DNA of 64,000 bases, taken from positions 1-64,000 of the forward strand of contig NZ_JALJRK010000013.1 of NCBI RefSeq assembly GCF_024519725.1. Reading direction: 5' to 3'. Origin of the DNA: Microvirga sp. Mcv34 (GTDB lineage: Bacteria; Pseudomonadota; Alphaproteobacteria; Rhizobiales; Beijerinckiaceae). This document shows positions 26,454-34,507 of this stretch, piece by piece (positions within the stretch are counted from its first letter, which is position 1; every line of letters starts with the position of its first letter). Position numbers and translations under genes: made by a program. The notes under the pieces were generated by a model that saw nothing but the letters and a program-made list of their open reading frames with translations, was not told the DNA's origin and made no database searches.

Positions 26454-27068
26454 ATGGCTCAAGACAAGCGTGGCCGCCCTCCCGAGCCGGATGTCGACGA
26501 GGTGCTGAACGAAGTCACCCAGGAAGAGACCGGCGACAGCTTCGTCGCAGGCCCGACCCAGAGGAACGATGTCGGCAACACCAAGCGCGCGGCCGCAAAG
26601 GCGACCGGCCTTATGGGGGCCTCGAAGAAGCTCGACCCCGACCTCGATATCGAGCACGTGGACGACAACCGCCCGACGAGCGGCTCGAAGGCCGGCATCC
26701 GTTCCTTCAAGGACGTGCCGGAGGAGGAAGACGACGAGGCCGGATTCCAGCTGTCGAACGAGGAGATCGCCGGCGGCGTGAACACCACCGCCACGAAGAG
26801 CCCCGCTCCCCGCGGTGCCCAAACGGAAGGACCGAGCGGGCCGACCGGCATGAGCGGCGGCGCCTCGTCCCGAGCCCGTGTCCCGGCACCCGGGAACGCA
26901 GTCGACGTACCCAAGGGCACCCTGGTGCGCGGACATCCCACGGCCACCCAGTCGGGCGGACATTCCACATCCTCCACCGGCGACGAGAAGCCCCCGAAGC
27001 GTTCTGCCCGCGCCCATAGCGGTCAGCAGCAGCGCCCCTTGTCGAAGGGTGGCTCTGAGGAGCGGTGA
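26454..27068 (+). CDS. Unknown low-complexity hydrophilic protein
   Basis: 204 residues, no signal peptide or membrane helix. Rich in Gly, Ser, Thr, Pro and charged residues, apparently disordered. The first 100 residues hold the only distinctive segments: PPEPDVDEVLNEVTQEETGDSF and GIRSFKDVPEEEDDEAGF. The tail is basic. It starts 119 bp after the DUF4142 gene on the same strand, with an SD-like AGGAA before the ATG, so it may be co-expressed. No family recognised. Confidence 0.6.
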   Translation: MAQDKRGRPPEPDVDEVLNEVTQEETGDSFVAGPTQRNDVGNTKRAAAKATGLMGASKKLDPDLDIEHVDDNRPTSGSKAGIRSFKDVPEEEDDEAGFQLSNEEIAGGVNTTATKSPAPRGAQTEGPSGPTGMSGGASSRARVPAPGNAVDVPKGTLVRGHPTATQSGGHSTSSTGDEKPPKRSARAHSGQQQRPLSKGGSEER

Positions 27069-27110
27069 TCGCTCCATAGGCCGGACTGCGGAACAAAGCA
27101 GACCTCTCAC

Positions 27111-27195
27111 ATGTCATGGCCGGGCTTGTCCCGGCCATCTCGATTAGAAGAGCGCGGCGCCTCTATAAACGGGATCGCCGGCACAAGGGCGGTAA
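27111..27195. repeat. Dispersed intergenic palindromic repeat, copy 3
   Basis: TCATGGCCGGG...CCCGGCCATCTCGAT hairpin (27113-27141), then GCGCGGCGCC, CGGGATCGCCGGCACAAGG. It matches the arrangement at 63410-63495 almost base for base in the first hairpin and in ATCGCCGGCACAAG. It lies in the 297-bp gap before the TRAP binding-protein gene; nothing else was recognised there. Confidence 0.72.
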
Positions 27196-27365
27196 CAGCG
27201 CTGGGATTTTCGACGAGCGCCTCATCAATGACGCCACTGCATGGCTTGCCTCTGCCCGCGCATACCTACCCCAACGGAATGCGGAGTGACAGCGGCCCAC
27301 CTCCCGCTTTATGGAATGTTCAGCCAAACCGGCAATGACGACATAAATCGGTTGAGGAAATGCTC

Positions 27366-28457
27366 ATGGATAGAAGAAAAGTTCTCAAGGGTGCGGGCCT
27401 TGCAGCTGCGGCGGGCGCCGTCGCCTCCCCGGCCATCGCGCAGGCGCAGCCGGAAATCCGCTGGCGCATGACGTCGGCCTATCCCAAAAGCCTCGACACC
27501 CTCTTCGGCGCCGGCGAGATGATCTCCAAGCGCGTCGCCCAGGCTACCGACAACAAGTTCCAGATCCAGGTCTTCGCCGCGGGCGAGATCGTCGGCGCTC
27601 TCCAGAGCCTCGATGCGGCGCAGAACGGCACGGTCGAGTGTTCCTACACCCTGTCGAGCTTCTTCATCGGCAAGGATCCGAGCTTCATGTTCGAGACCTC
27701 CGTGCCGTGGGGCATGAACGTGCGGCAGCACAATGCCTGGATGTATTACGGCGGCGGCCTCGATCTCGTTCGCGAGTTCATGAAGGACTACAACATCTAC
27801 CCGATCCCGGCCGGCCAGACCGGCGCGCAGATGGGTGGCTGGTTCCGCAAGGAGATCAAGTCCATCGAGGACCTGAAGGGCCTCAAGATGCGTATCGCCG
27901 GCATGGGCGGCCAGATCATGCAGAAGCTCGGCGTTGTGCCGCAGGTGCTCGCCGCCGGCGACATCTATCCGGCCCTGGAGCGCGGCACCCTGGACGCGGT
28001 GGAATTCTCCGGTCCGCACGACGACGAGAAGCTCGGCTTCGTGAAGGTGGCCCAGTACTACTATTATCCCGGTTTCTGGGAAGGCGGCGCCCAGCCCTCG
28101 CTCTACGTGAACATGGACAAGTGGAACGAGTTGCCGGCCCACTACAAGGCCATCCTCGAAGCGGCCTGCGCGGAAGCCAATGCCATGTGCGTGGCGAAAT
28201 ATGATGCGCAGAATGCCGACGCGATCCGCCGCCTGGTGGGCCAGGGCGTGCAGCTGCGCCCCTTCCCGCGCGACGTGATGGAGCAGAGCTACAAGGAAGC
28301 CTACAAGCTCTACAACGAGCTCGCGGCCTCCAACGCCAAGTTCAAGAAGATGTACGATTCCTGGAGCACCTTCCGCGACAAGGAACTCACCTGGTTCCGC
28401 ATCGCCGAGCTGCCCTTCGACTACTTCGTCAACCAGCAGCAGGGCCAGCCTCGCTGA
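27366..28457 (+). CDS. TRAP transporter solute-binding protein (TakP/FcbT1-like)
   Basis: 363 residues. A Tat signal (DRRKVLKGAGLAAAAGAVASPAIAQA) precedes the DctP-type binding domain. Motifs LKGLKMRIAGMGGQIMQKLG, with the carboxylate-binding Arg, and GTLDAVEFSGPHDDEKLG match the TakP/mannitol-chloroaromatic subfamily, whose known members bind 2-oxo acids or aromatic acids. The substrate here is inferred only. GAGGAA precedes ATG 27366 by 6 nt; ATG 27360 is also possible. No dctQ/dctM neighbours: matching membrane subunits lie at 45952-48516. A terminator follows. Confidence 0.9.
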   Translation: MDRRKVLKGAGLAAAAGAVASPAIAQAQPEIRWRMTSAYPKSLDTLFGAGEMISKRVAQATDNKFQIQVFAAGEIVGALQSLDAAQNGTVECSYTLSSFFIGKDPSFMFETSVPWGMNVRQHNAWMYYGGGLDLVREFMKDYNIYPIPAGQTGAQMGGWFRKEIKSIEDLKGLKMRIAGMGGQIMQKLGVVPQVLAAGDIYPALERGTLDAVEFSGPHDDEKLGFVKVAQYYYYPGFWEGGAQPSLYVNMDKWNELPAHYKAILEAACAEANAMCVAKYDAQNADAIRRLVGQGVQLRPFPRDVMEQSYKEAYKLYNELAASNAKFKKMYDSWSTFRDKELTWFRIAELPFDYFVNQQQGQPR

Positions 28458-28468
28458 AGTCCTGGAAG

Positions 28469-28494
28469 CGGCGCCGAAAGGCGCCGTTTTCGTT
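28469..28494 (+). terminator. Intrinsic terminator after the TRAP binding-protein gene
   Basis: CGGCGCC and GGCGCCG around a GAAA tetraloop, followed by TTTTCGTTT. Confidence 0.9.
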
Positions 28495-28577
28495 TGAAGC
28501 GAGCGGAGAAGGATCGAAGCTTGGCCTGATGCGTTGTCGTCTCAACAGGATTTCCACTCGAACGATGGAGACAGGTC

Positions 28578-28742
28578 ATGACGGACAAGGACCGTAAGCC
28601 GGACGCGCCGAAGGACAAGCCCGAGAGCAAGAACGACAAGCCTTCCGAAAACGGGAAGAAGCACCAAGACGAGCTGCTCGACGAGGGCGTGGAAGAGACC
28701 TTCCCCGCCAGCGATCCGGTCTCGGTGAAAATCACGAAATAA
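28578..28742 (+). CDS. 54-residue charged protein with an EETFPASDP motif
   Basis: 54 residues, very rich in Lys, Asp and Glu, ending DELLDEGVEETFPASDPVSV plus four residues. The (E)ETFPASDP(V) segment recurs in small uncharacterised proteins of alpha- and betaproteobacteria (established pattern from memory, not searched). GGAG sits 7 nt before the ATG. It is independent of the binding-protein gene upstream because a terminator intervenes. Function unknown. Confidence 0.65.
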   Translation: MTDKDRKPDAPKDKPESKNDKPSENGKKHQDELLDEGVEETFPASDPVSVKITK

Positions 28743-28795
28743 TGCGGACGTGAAACGAAGCCCCGGGCCTATCGGTTCGGGGGTTATTTCCCATT

Positions 28796-29662
28796 TCAGT
28801 TCCGGCTCGCCACCGCGACGCCGATAGCGGCCAGCGCCATGCCTGCGAGCTGGACCGGGCTCAAGGTCTCGCCGAAGAGCGCGAAGGCCATCAGCGCCGC
28901 GACCGGCGGCACGAGATAGAGCAACGTCGCCACGCCGACCACCGCCCCCTGACGGATCAGGAAGAGCAGCAGGCCGATCGCCCCGATGGACAATCCCAGC
29001 ACGGCCCAGGCCATGGCGCCGAGGAGCGGCAGAGTCAGCTCCATGTGGCCTTCTTCCGTCAGGAGCACGAGCGGTAGGGTGATGGCCGCAGCGCCCATGT
29101 ACTGGATGGCAGCGTTCACCCGCAGGTCGAGGTTGCTGCCCGTACGCTTCTGCCAGATCGTGCCGAACGTGATGGAGAGCATCCCCAGGATGCAGATACC
29201 GAGCGCCAGAGGCGGCACGCCGCCCGCCCCCAGCTTCGGCGCCACCACGAGGGCCGCGCCCATGAATCCGATGGCGATGCCGGTCCAGCGTCGTGCCGAG
29301 ACCTGCTCGCCCAGGAGAGGCCCGGCGAGCAGCCCGGTGGCGAGCGGCTGAAGCCCTGCCACGAGGGCGGAGATCCCGGCGGGCAGTCCATGCTTCACCG
29401 ACCAGAAGACGCCGCCGAGATAGAGCCCGTGCAGGAGAACGCCGGCGATCAGGCTGTTGCGCCAATCGTGCCACTTTCGGGGCCAGGGCACCCGCGCAAC
29501 GGCGACGATGCCGCCGAGGACGAGGATCGCCAGCACATAACGGACGAACAGGAAGGTAAGAGGCTCGGCATAGGGCGCCACGAACCGCGCCACGATGAAC
29601 CCCGTCGCCCAGATGAGCACGAAGAGCGGCGGCGCGAGGCGGGCGAAGAGGGTCGGGTTCAT
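28796..29662 (-). CDS. EamA/DMT-family transporter
   Basis: 288 residues with ten predicted membrane helices in two EamA repeats (about 10-140 and 155-285), e.g. PPLFVLIWATGFIVARF and GLSIGAIGLLLFLIRQG. Drug/metabolite transporters of this fold export amino acids, metabolites or nucleotides; the substrate is not readable. ATG at 29662 was chosen because residues upstream in the open frame are charged and non-membrane. No clear SD was seen. Divergent from the YihY gene. Confidence 0.9.
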   Translation of the reverse strand: MNPTLFARLAPPLFVLIWATGFIVARFVAPYAEPLTFLFVRYVLAILVLGGIVAVARVPWPRKWHDWRNSLIAGVLLHGLYLGGVFWSVKHGLPAGISALVAGLQPLATGLLAGPLLGEQVSARRWTGIAIGFMGAALVVAPKLGAGGVPPLALGICILGMLSITFGTIWQKRTGSNLDLRVNAAIQYMGAAAITLPLVLLTEEGHMELTLPLLGAMAWAVLGLSIGAIGLLLFLIRQGAVVGVATLLYLVPPVAALMAFALFGETLSPVQLAGMALAAIGVAVASRN

Positions 29663-29918
29663 GGGAGAAGCGGGATGCGTGCAGATCGATGCTGAGCTTG
29701 TAGGCCCGAACCCCGACCTTTGTCGATGTGCGGCCTTCTCATCCAAACGTCGATTCCAATGTGGATCGCAGCGGCGCCACACCCGTCTCGAGGGCCGCTC
29801 GATCCGACCTCTCCCTCCGCGCGACAGGGCGCAAGAGAGTTCCCCACATCGGACCGGCCTGCCCTTCCTTGCCCTGGGCTTCCAGCGCACCATCTCCAGC
29901 AGCCTGGAGACCTGTCTT

Positions 29919-30809
29919 TTGAATCGCCTTCGCCTCTCGCTCGAACTCCTGGCCATCGCATCCACCCGCTTCGTGCTGCACGATTCCTGGGCCATTGCGA
30001 GTCACATCGCCCTCTCGGTCCTGACCTCCCTCTTCCCCTTCCTGATCCTCGTGACGGCCCTGGCGAGCCTGTTTGGAACCGGATCCCTGGCCGACGAGGT
30101 GGCGGACATCATCCTCGAGGCCTGGCCGCAGGAGATCGCCGGACCGATTGCGCGCGAGGTGCACACGATCCTCACCGGGCGGCGCAGCGACGTGCTCACC
30201 CTGGGCCTCGTGCTGGCGCTCTATTTCGCGTCGAGCGGAGTGGAGAGCCTCAGAGTCGGCCTCAACCGCGCCTATGGCGTCCGCGAGACTCGCCCCTGGT
30301 GGCTGACACGGCTCGAATCCATCGCCTTCGTGATCGCCGGCGCCATGATGCTTCTGGCTCTGGCCTTCCTGGTCGTGCTCGGCCCCTTCATGTGGCGCGT
30401 CGTCCTGTCGTGGTTACCGGCCCTCGAACCTCTTGCTGTCCTGATCGGCTTCCTGAGGATCAGCGTCGCGACCATTGTGATCGTCACGGGCCTCCTGCTC
30501 GCCCATAAGCTCGTGCCGGCAGGGCGACGCCCCTTCCGAAACGTGCTTCCAGGCGTAGGCGTGACGCTGCTCCTTTGGCTTCTCGGCGGCTTCACCTTCA
30601 GCTGGTATCTGGAATTTTATCCCGGCGCCTATGCGTCAACCTACGGGGGCCTCGCCACCGCCATGGTGGCGCTGATCTTCCTCTACACGCTCGGCGCCAT
30701 CTTCCTCTTCGGCGGGGAGCTCAACGGCACCATCATCCTCGCCAAGCGCAAGCGCCTCGGCAAGGAGCCGAAGCCGGAGACCATGAGCGATTTCATCCCG
30801 CTGCCCTGA
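29919..30809 (+). CDS. YihY/BrkB-family inner-membrane protein
   Basis: About 296 residues and six membrane helices. LHDSWAIASHIALSVLTSLFPFLILVTALASLFG and LALYFASSGVESLRVGLNRAYGVRETRPWW are hallmark YihY segments; LYTLGAIFLFGGELNGTI is near the C-terminus. The family was once mis-annotated as RNase BN; its function is unresolved. The start is uncertain: TTG at 29919 has GGAG 10 nt upstream and gives a normal-length protein, whereas the open frame continues up to 29595 with unlikely sequence. Confidence 0.85.
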   Translation: MNRLRLSLELLAIASTRFVLHDSWAIASHIALSVLTSLFPFLILVTALASLFGTGSLADEVADIILEAWPQEIAGPIAREVHTILTGRRSDVLTLGLVLALYFASSGVESLRVGLNRAYGVRETRPWWLTRLESIAFVIAGAMMLLALAFLVVLGPFMWRVVLSWLPALEPLAVLIGFLRISVATIVIVTGLLLAHKLVPAGRRPFRNVLPGVGVTLLLWLLGGFTFSWYLEFYPGAYASTYGGLATAMVALIFLYTLGAIFLFGGELNGTIILAKRKRLGKEPKPETMSDFIPLP

Positions 30810-30835
30810 ACCCTGGTTTCAGGATCGGGCGTTCG

Positions 30836-30976
30836 TTATCCGAGCAATCCACAGCCGACTAAGCCGAAGAGCCCCATGCCCGCCAGGAAGACGTGGAACC
30901 AGCCTGGGCAGTGAAGGGCGCAATCCTCGGCGTCGAGCCGCTCGTCGAAAAGGTTCTTGCTGAATGAGTTCGTCAT
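30836..30976 (-). CDS. Possible 46-residue membrane protein
   Basis: MTNSFSKNLFDERLDAEDC, then a hydrophobic helix FHVFLAGMGLFGLVGCGLLG at the C-terminus. Single-pass or tail-anchored layout. No SD is visible and no family recognised, so it is a weak call. It is convergent with the YihY gene (26 bp between stops). Confidence 0.35.
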   Translation of the reverse strand: MTNSFSKNLFDERLDAEDCALHCPGWFHVFLAGMGLFGLVGCGLLG

Positions 30977-31032
30977 GCGACGCGCATAGCGCCGGACGAT
31001 CTCAGTTGTATGACTCTGATCTTGGGGTTTCG

Positions 31033-31269
31033 CTAAATCACGGTCGATCCGTCCGACCGCATGCGGGCATCTCCGATCTGGCGGGCGAGCTTCACCGCCT
31101 CCTCGTCGCTCACATACACCCGGACGAGCGTCCAGGCGCTCTCGGACTTCCACAGCCGAAACGAGATCATGAACCCATTGCCGTCCTTTTGCGCATCCGC
31201 ATGGGTCGCATCGGGTAGATCGTAAGGCCCAAGGCCCTCGAAAGTCAGCTGTCCCACATCTCTCTCCAC
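31033..31269 (-). CDS. Small cytoplasmic protein of unknown function
   Basis: 78 residues, no membrane segment. The central part FMISFRLWKSESAWTLVRVYVSDEEAVKLARQI alternates beta-like and helical patterns. No family recognised. It sits between two minus-strand genes in a region without other candidates; codon use matches the neighbours. Confidence 0.5.
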   Translation of the reverse strand: MERDVGQLTFEGLGPYDLPDATHADAQKDGNGFMISFRLWKSESAWTLVRVYVSDEEAVKLARQIGDARMRSDGSTVI

Positions 31270-31343
31270 TCACAAGCCTGACCGTCAACGGGCGAAAGCC
31301 TGACAGGTTCGGAACGGCCGCCGGAGCGCTGCGCCGGTCTCGG

Positions 31344-32063
31344 TCAGAGATTGGGTGCGATCCGCAATTCAAGCCTTGCGGAAGCGGTCGGTCGCGTAGC
31401 GGGCGCAACACCGTAGCCGATCCTCACGTTCAGGTCCGACCGGAAACGATCCGTGCGGGAGCTCAGCCGGGTCTGGCCGATGACCTCTGACAGCAGGCCC
31501 GTGCCGACGGCGCCGCTGACGCTGTCCAGATTCATGCTGGGCGACAGCCGCAGCTGCGTGCTCCAGCTTGGAAGAGGGATCTCGATCGGGATGTCCATGC
31601 TGCCGCTGATTGATTGCGAGTAGCCGTTCTGCACGCTGTCGATGAAGCCTGCCGTCGACAGTCCCAAGGTCACACCGAGAGGCTGCCAGTCCCGCGTCAA
31701 GAAGGCCTCCCAGGTCGCTTTGGACGATACGAAGCTGGTCTCGCTGCCGGTGCGGATCAGTTCGGTCCCGACGAGGAAGTTGTAGTCCTGGAACGGCTGG
31801 AGCTTGGCTCCGACGGCCCGGTCGAAATCCGTCGGCATGAAGGCCTGCATGTCGGAACGCGCAAGGCCGTTGGTCCAAACCTGCGTACGGCTCAAGCGCG
31901 GCACCGGCCGCTTAGGGGTCGCACGCTTCGCGGCCACATGCTTGTCGAGCCACGCCGGAGTGATGTTCTTGTTCCAGATCTCGTCCTCGGCTGCAGCGAC
32001 ATATGTCGTCATCAGGGCTGAGGCGAGCAGAAGGCAGATCAACCTGCGAAGAAGCAAAATCAT
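31344..32063 (-). CDS. Exported protein of unknown function, possibly beta-rich
   Basis: 239 residues. A signal peptide (ILLLRRLICLLLASALMTTYVAAA) is followed by alternating polar/hydrophobic stretches (e.g. NFLVGTELIRTGSETSFVSSKATWEAF, SGSMDIPIEIPLP, SDLNVRIGYGVAP, ASARLELRIAP) that resemble beta strands of envelope proteins. No family recognised. It stands alone; 316 bp upstream hold its likely promoter and the CpdB terminator, with nothing else recognised. Confidence 0.65.
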   Translation of the reverse strand: MILLLRRLICLLLASALMTTYVAAAEDEIWNKNITPAWLDKHVAAKRATPKRPVPRLSRTQVWTNGLARSDMQAFMPTDFDRAVGAKLQPFQDYNFLVGTELIRTGSETSFVSSKATWEAFLTRDWQPLGVTLGLSTAGFIDSVQNGYSQSISGSMDIPIEIPLPSWSTQLRLSPSMNLDSVSGAVGTGLLSEVIGQTRLSSRTDRFRSDLNVRIGYGVAPATRPTASARLELRIAPNL

Positions 32064-32326
32064 CGAATAAGCCAGAACAAAAAGAAGATCGACAACGCAA
32101 CGATGCCGTCATTCGGAGTGTCGTTGGTTAACGCGAGGTTAAATTTGCTTCAAGCTTCAGGACTGGCGTTTTTCCGGCCGTTCTGAGCCAAGGAAATGGA
32201 GCGAATTTCGACCGTGGATTCAGGCACGTGGCGAGGATTGCTGTCTCTTTTGACATCAATAGGCAAAGTGACGCAGAGCGCGCTCACGCAGGTGTGATGT
32301 TCTTCTTATCCTCATCGTTTCAAGAA

Positions 32327-32354
32327 CGAAAACGGCCGGGCTTGAGCCCGGCCG
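32327..32354 (-). terminator. Intrinsic terminator after the CpdB-like gene
   Basis: Read on the minus strand, CGGCCGGGCT and AGCCCGGCCG form a 10-bp stem with a 2-nt loop, followed by TTTTCGTTC. Confidence 0.88.
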
Positions 32355-32379
32355 CTTCTTCATGCATTGGGAAGCCCGA

Positions 32380-34323
32380 TCAGCTCACGATGCGGTATTT
32401 CACGAAGCCTTCCGGCGCGTCGCCCATCTTCTCGACCTTGATGCCGGCTGGCTGATACTGGGCGGCGTTGGGCCCGGTGGTGAAGGTCATGGTGACGCCT
32501 GCGGGCGCAACGAGCGACCAGGAGCCGTCCGCCTTCGGGGCCACTTCCTTCTTCTCGATGATGTAGCGCATGATGGCATCGCGGGTCAGGTCGGGTGCCT
32601 CGAACACGATGGTGGTGCCGTCCGCGCCGGGGAAGTTGCCGCCGCCGCCCGCTCGGTAGTTGTTGGTCACCACGATGAACTGCTGATCCTCCGTCACGGG
32701 CTTGCCGTTATAGGTCAGGTCCTTGATGCGATGGGCGTCGGCGTTCACGACCTTGCCGTTGTCGTCGTAGCGCGAGGCCTGGGTCGGATCGATCTTGTAC
32801 TGCACCCCCGCGATGACATCGAAGTTGTAGGCCGGGAATTTGGAATTGATCAGCTCCTGCTCCCCGCCCTTGGCCACGTCGATCTGGTTGTAGATGCCGG
32901 CCGAGCGCTCCAGCCATTCGCGCACCTGTGCGCCGGTGATCTTCACCACGCGGATCGTGTTCGGGTAGATGTAGATGTCCGCCATGTCCTTGATGGCGAG
33001 CGGGCCGGGCTTGATCTCGGTGAAGTAGTTTGGACCTCCGCGCCCACCAGCCTTGAAGGGCGCCGCCGCCGAGAGGATCGGCAGGTCCTTGAAGGAAGAG
33101 GCCTTGAGCTGATCGGCCACGTACCAAGCCTGCGCCTCGGCCACCAGCTTCACCGAAGCGTCATCCGCTACGAGCGAGTAATAGGAGTGGATCGGGACAG
33201 CAGTCTTGCCGACGGGCTCGCGCACATATTTCAGCGTCGAATCATGATCCGCCTGAGCGGCGGCGATGACGCCGGCTTCCGAATCCACCTTCGCCACGAC
33301 CTTGCGATCGACGCGGTCGTAGATCGGGCGCGCCTCGGTGCGGAAACTAGACACCTTCCAGGCGTTGCCGTCCCTGGTGAGTTCAAGGTCGATGAGGCCC
33401 AGATGGCTGCCCCAGAATCCGGCCATGACGGCGGGCTTGCCATGAAGCGTGCCGGCTTTCACATCGACACCATCGATGTTGTTGAACTCCTTGCCGCCTG
33501 GGAACACGAAATGCTGGTGGCCGGTGAGGATCACGTCGATACCGTCGACCTTCGCGAGATGCAGTGCCGCATTCTCCTCGCCGCCCTTGCGCTCGCCACC
33601 CGCGATGCCGGAGTGGCAGAGCGCCACGACGATGTCGGCACCGGCCTTCTTCAGATCCGGCACATGCTTTTTGGCCGCATCCACGATGTCGACGGTGGTC
33701 ACCTTCCCGTCGAGATTCGCCTTGTCCCATTGTACGATCTGCGGCGGCACGAAGCCGATCACGCCGACTTTCAGCTTCTGCTTGGCACCGGACTCATCGA
33801 CCACCTCGCGGTCGAGAACGAGCCAAGGCTTGTAGAGCGTTTGGCCGTCGGCCTTCACCGCATTGGCGCAGACGATCGGGAATTTCGCGGCGCCCAGCGA
33901 ATTCTGCAGAAAATCGAGACCGTAATTGAATTCATGATTGCCGAGCGTGCCGCAATCGTAGTTCAGGGTGTTCATGGCGGCGACGATGGGATGCACGTCG
34001 CCCTTCTTCATACCCTTCCGATAGGACACGTAATCGCCGAGCGGCGAGCCCTGGATGATGTCGCCGTTATCGAACAGCAGGCTGTTCTTCGCTTCACCAC
34101 GCGCTGCCTTCACGAGAGTTGCGGTACGCGCGAGGCCCACCGTGTCATCCGGCGCATCGCGATAATAGTCATAGGGGAAGATGTTCACGTGAAGGTCGGT
34201 CGTCTCCAGGATGCGGAGCTTCACGACCGGGCCGGCCGCCCAGGCGAACCGGGGCATTCCGGCAATAGCGGCAGCGGCCACGCCGGTCTGCAGAGCGCGG
34301 CGGCGGGTAATGGATTGTGTCAT
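32380..34323 (-). CDS. cpdB: Bifunctional 2',3'-cyclic-nucleotide 2'-phosphodiesterase/3'-nucleotidase precursor
   Basis: 647 residues. A Tat-type signal (TRRRALQTGVAAAAIAG) is followed by the metallophosphatase domain (about 30-370) with metal-ligand motifs ILETTDLHVNIFPYD, DNGDIIQGSP and GNHEFNYGLDFL, and the C-terminal 5'-nucleotidase domain (about 385-620) with TNNYRAGGGGNFPG. It should hydrolyse 2',3'-cyclic nucleotides in the periplasm for phosphate and nucleoside scavenging. Length and layout match CpdB. It stands alone, with its own terminator. Confidence 0.94.
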   Translation of the reverse strand: MTQSITRRRALQTGVAAAAIAGMPRFAWAAGPVVKLRILETTDLHVNIFPYDYYRDAPDDTVGLARTATLVKAARGEAKNSLLFDNGDIIQGSPLGDYVSYRKGMKKGDVHPIVAAMNTLNYDCGTLGNHEFNYGLDFLQNSLGAAKFPIVCANAVKADGQTLYKPWLVLDREVVDESGAKQKLKVGVIGFVPPQIVQWDKANLDGKVTTVDIVDAAKKHVPDLKKAGADIVVALCHSGIAGGERKGGEENAALHLAKVDGIDVILTGHQHFVFPGGKEFNNIDGVDVKAGTLHGKPAVMAGFWGSHLGLIDLELTRDGNAWKVSSFRTEARPIYDRVDRKVVAKVDSEAGVIAAAQADHDSTLKYVREPVGKTAVPIHSYYSLVADDASVKLVAEAQAWYVADQLKASSFKDLPILSAAAPFKAGGRGGPNYFTEIKPGPLAIKDMADIYIYPNTIRVVKITGAQVREWLERSAGIYNQIDVAKGGEQELINSKFPAYNFDVIAGVQYKIDPTQASRYDDNGKVVNADAHRIKDLTYNGKPVTEDQQFIVVTNNYRAGGGGNFPGADGTTIVFEAPDLTRDAIMRYIIEKKEVAPKADGSWSLVAPAGVTMTFTTGPNAAQYQPAGIKVEKMGDAPEGFVKYRIVS

Positions 34324-34442
34324 GGTCTTCCCTCGGGTGGTCTTCTAGCGAAACAGGGTTCGCCCTTAGCCGAGAGAAGCACAAGTTTTGTGACAGGATC
34401 AAGGTAGCTGGCTAAGAGCGCCCACAATCCACTGCTCCTTCA

Positions 34443-34496
34443 CCATGGCCGTCAACGGCCTTGTGCCGGTGATCGCGGCACAAAGTCGGCCATGGC
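34443..34496. repeat. Dispersed intergenic palindromic repeat, copy 4 (degenerate)
   Basis: CCATGGCCGTCAACGGCC, then TTGTGCCGGTGATCGCGGCAC and GTCGGCCATGG. Inner and outer arms pair only in part; it shares the TGCCGGTGATC half of copies 1 and 2. It lies between the cpdB start and the trans-sulfuration gene stop. Confidence 0.5.
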
Positions 34497-34507
34497 ATAG
34501 GAGGGCG

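Noticed and set aside
27111..27338. 75-codon frame before the TRAP binding-protein gene
   Set aside because: Its first part translates the dispersed palindromic repeat, which generates similar false frames elsewhere.
32362..34407. 681-codon plus-strand frame opposite cpdB
   Set aside because: Antisense shadow; cpdB on the minus strand has a Tat signal and all metal-binding motifs.
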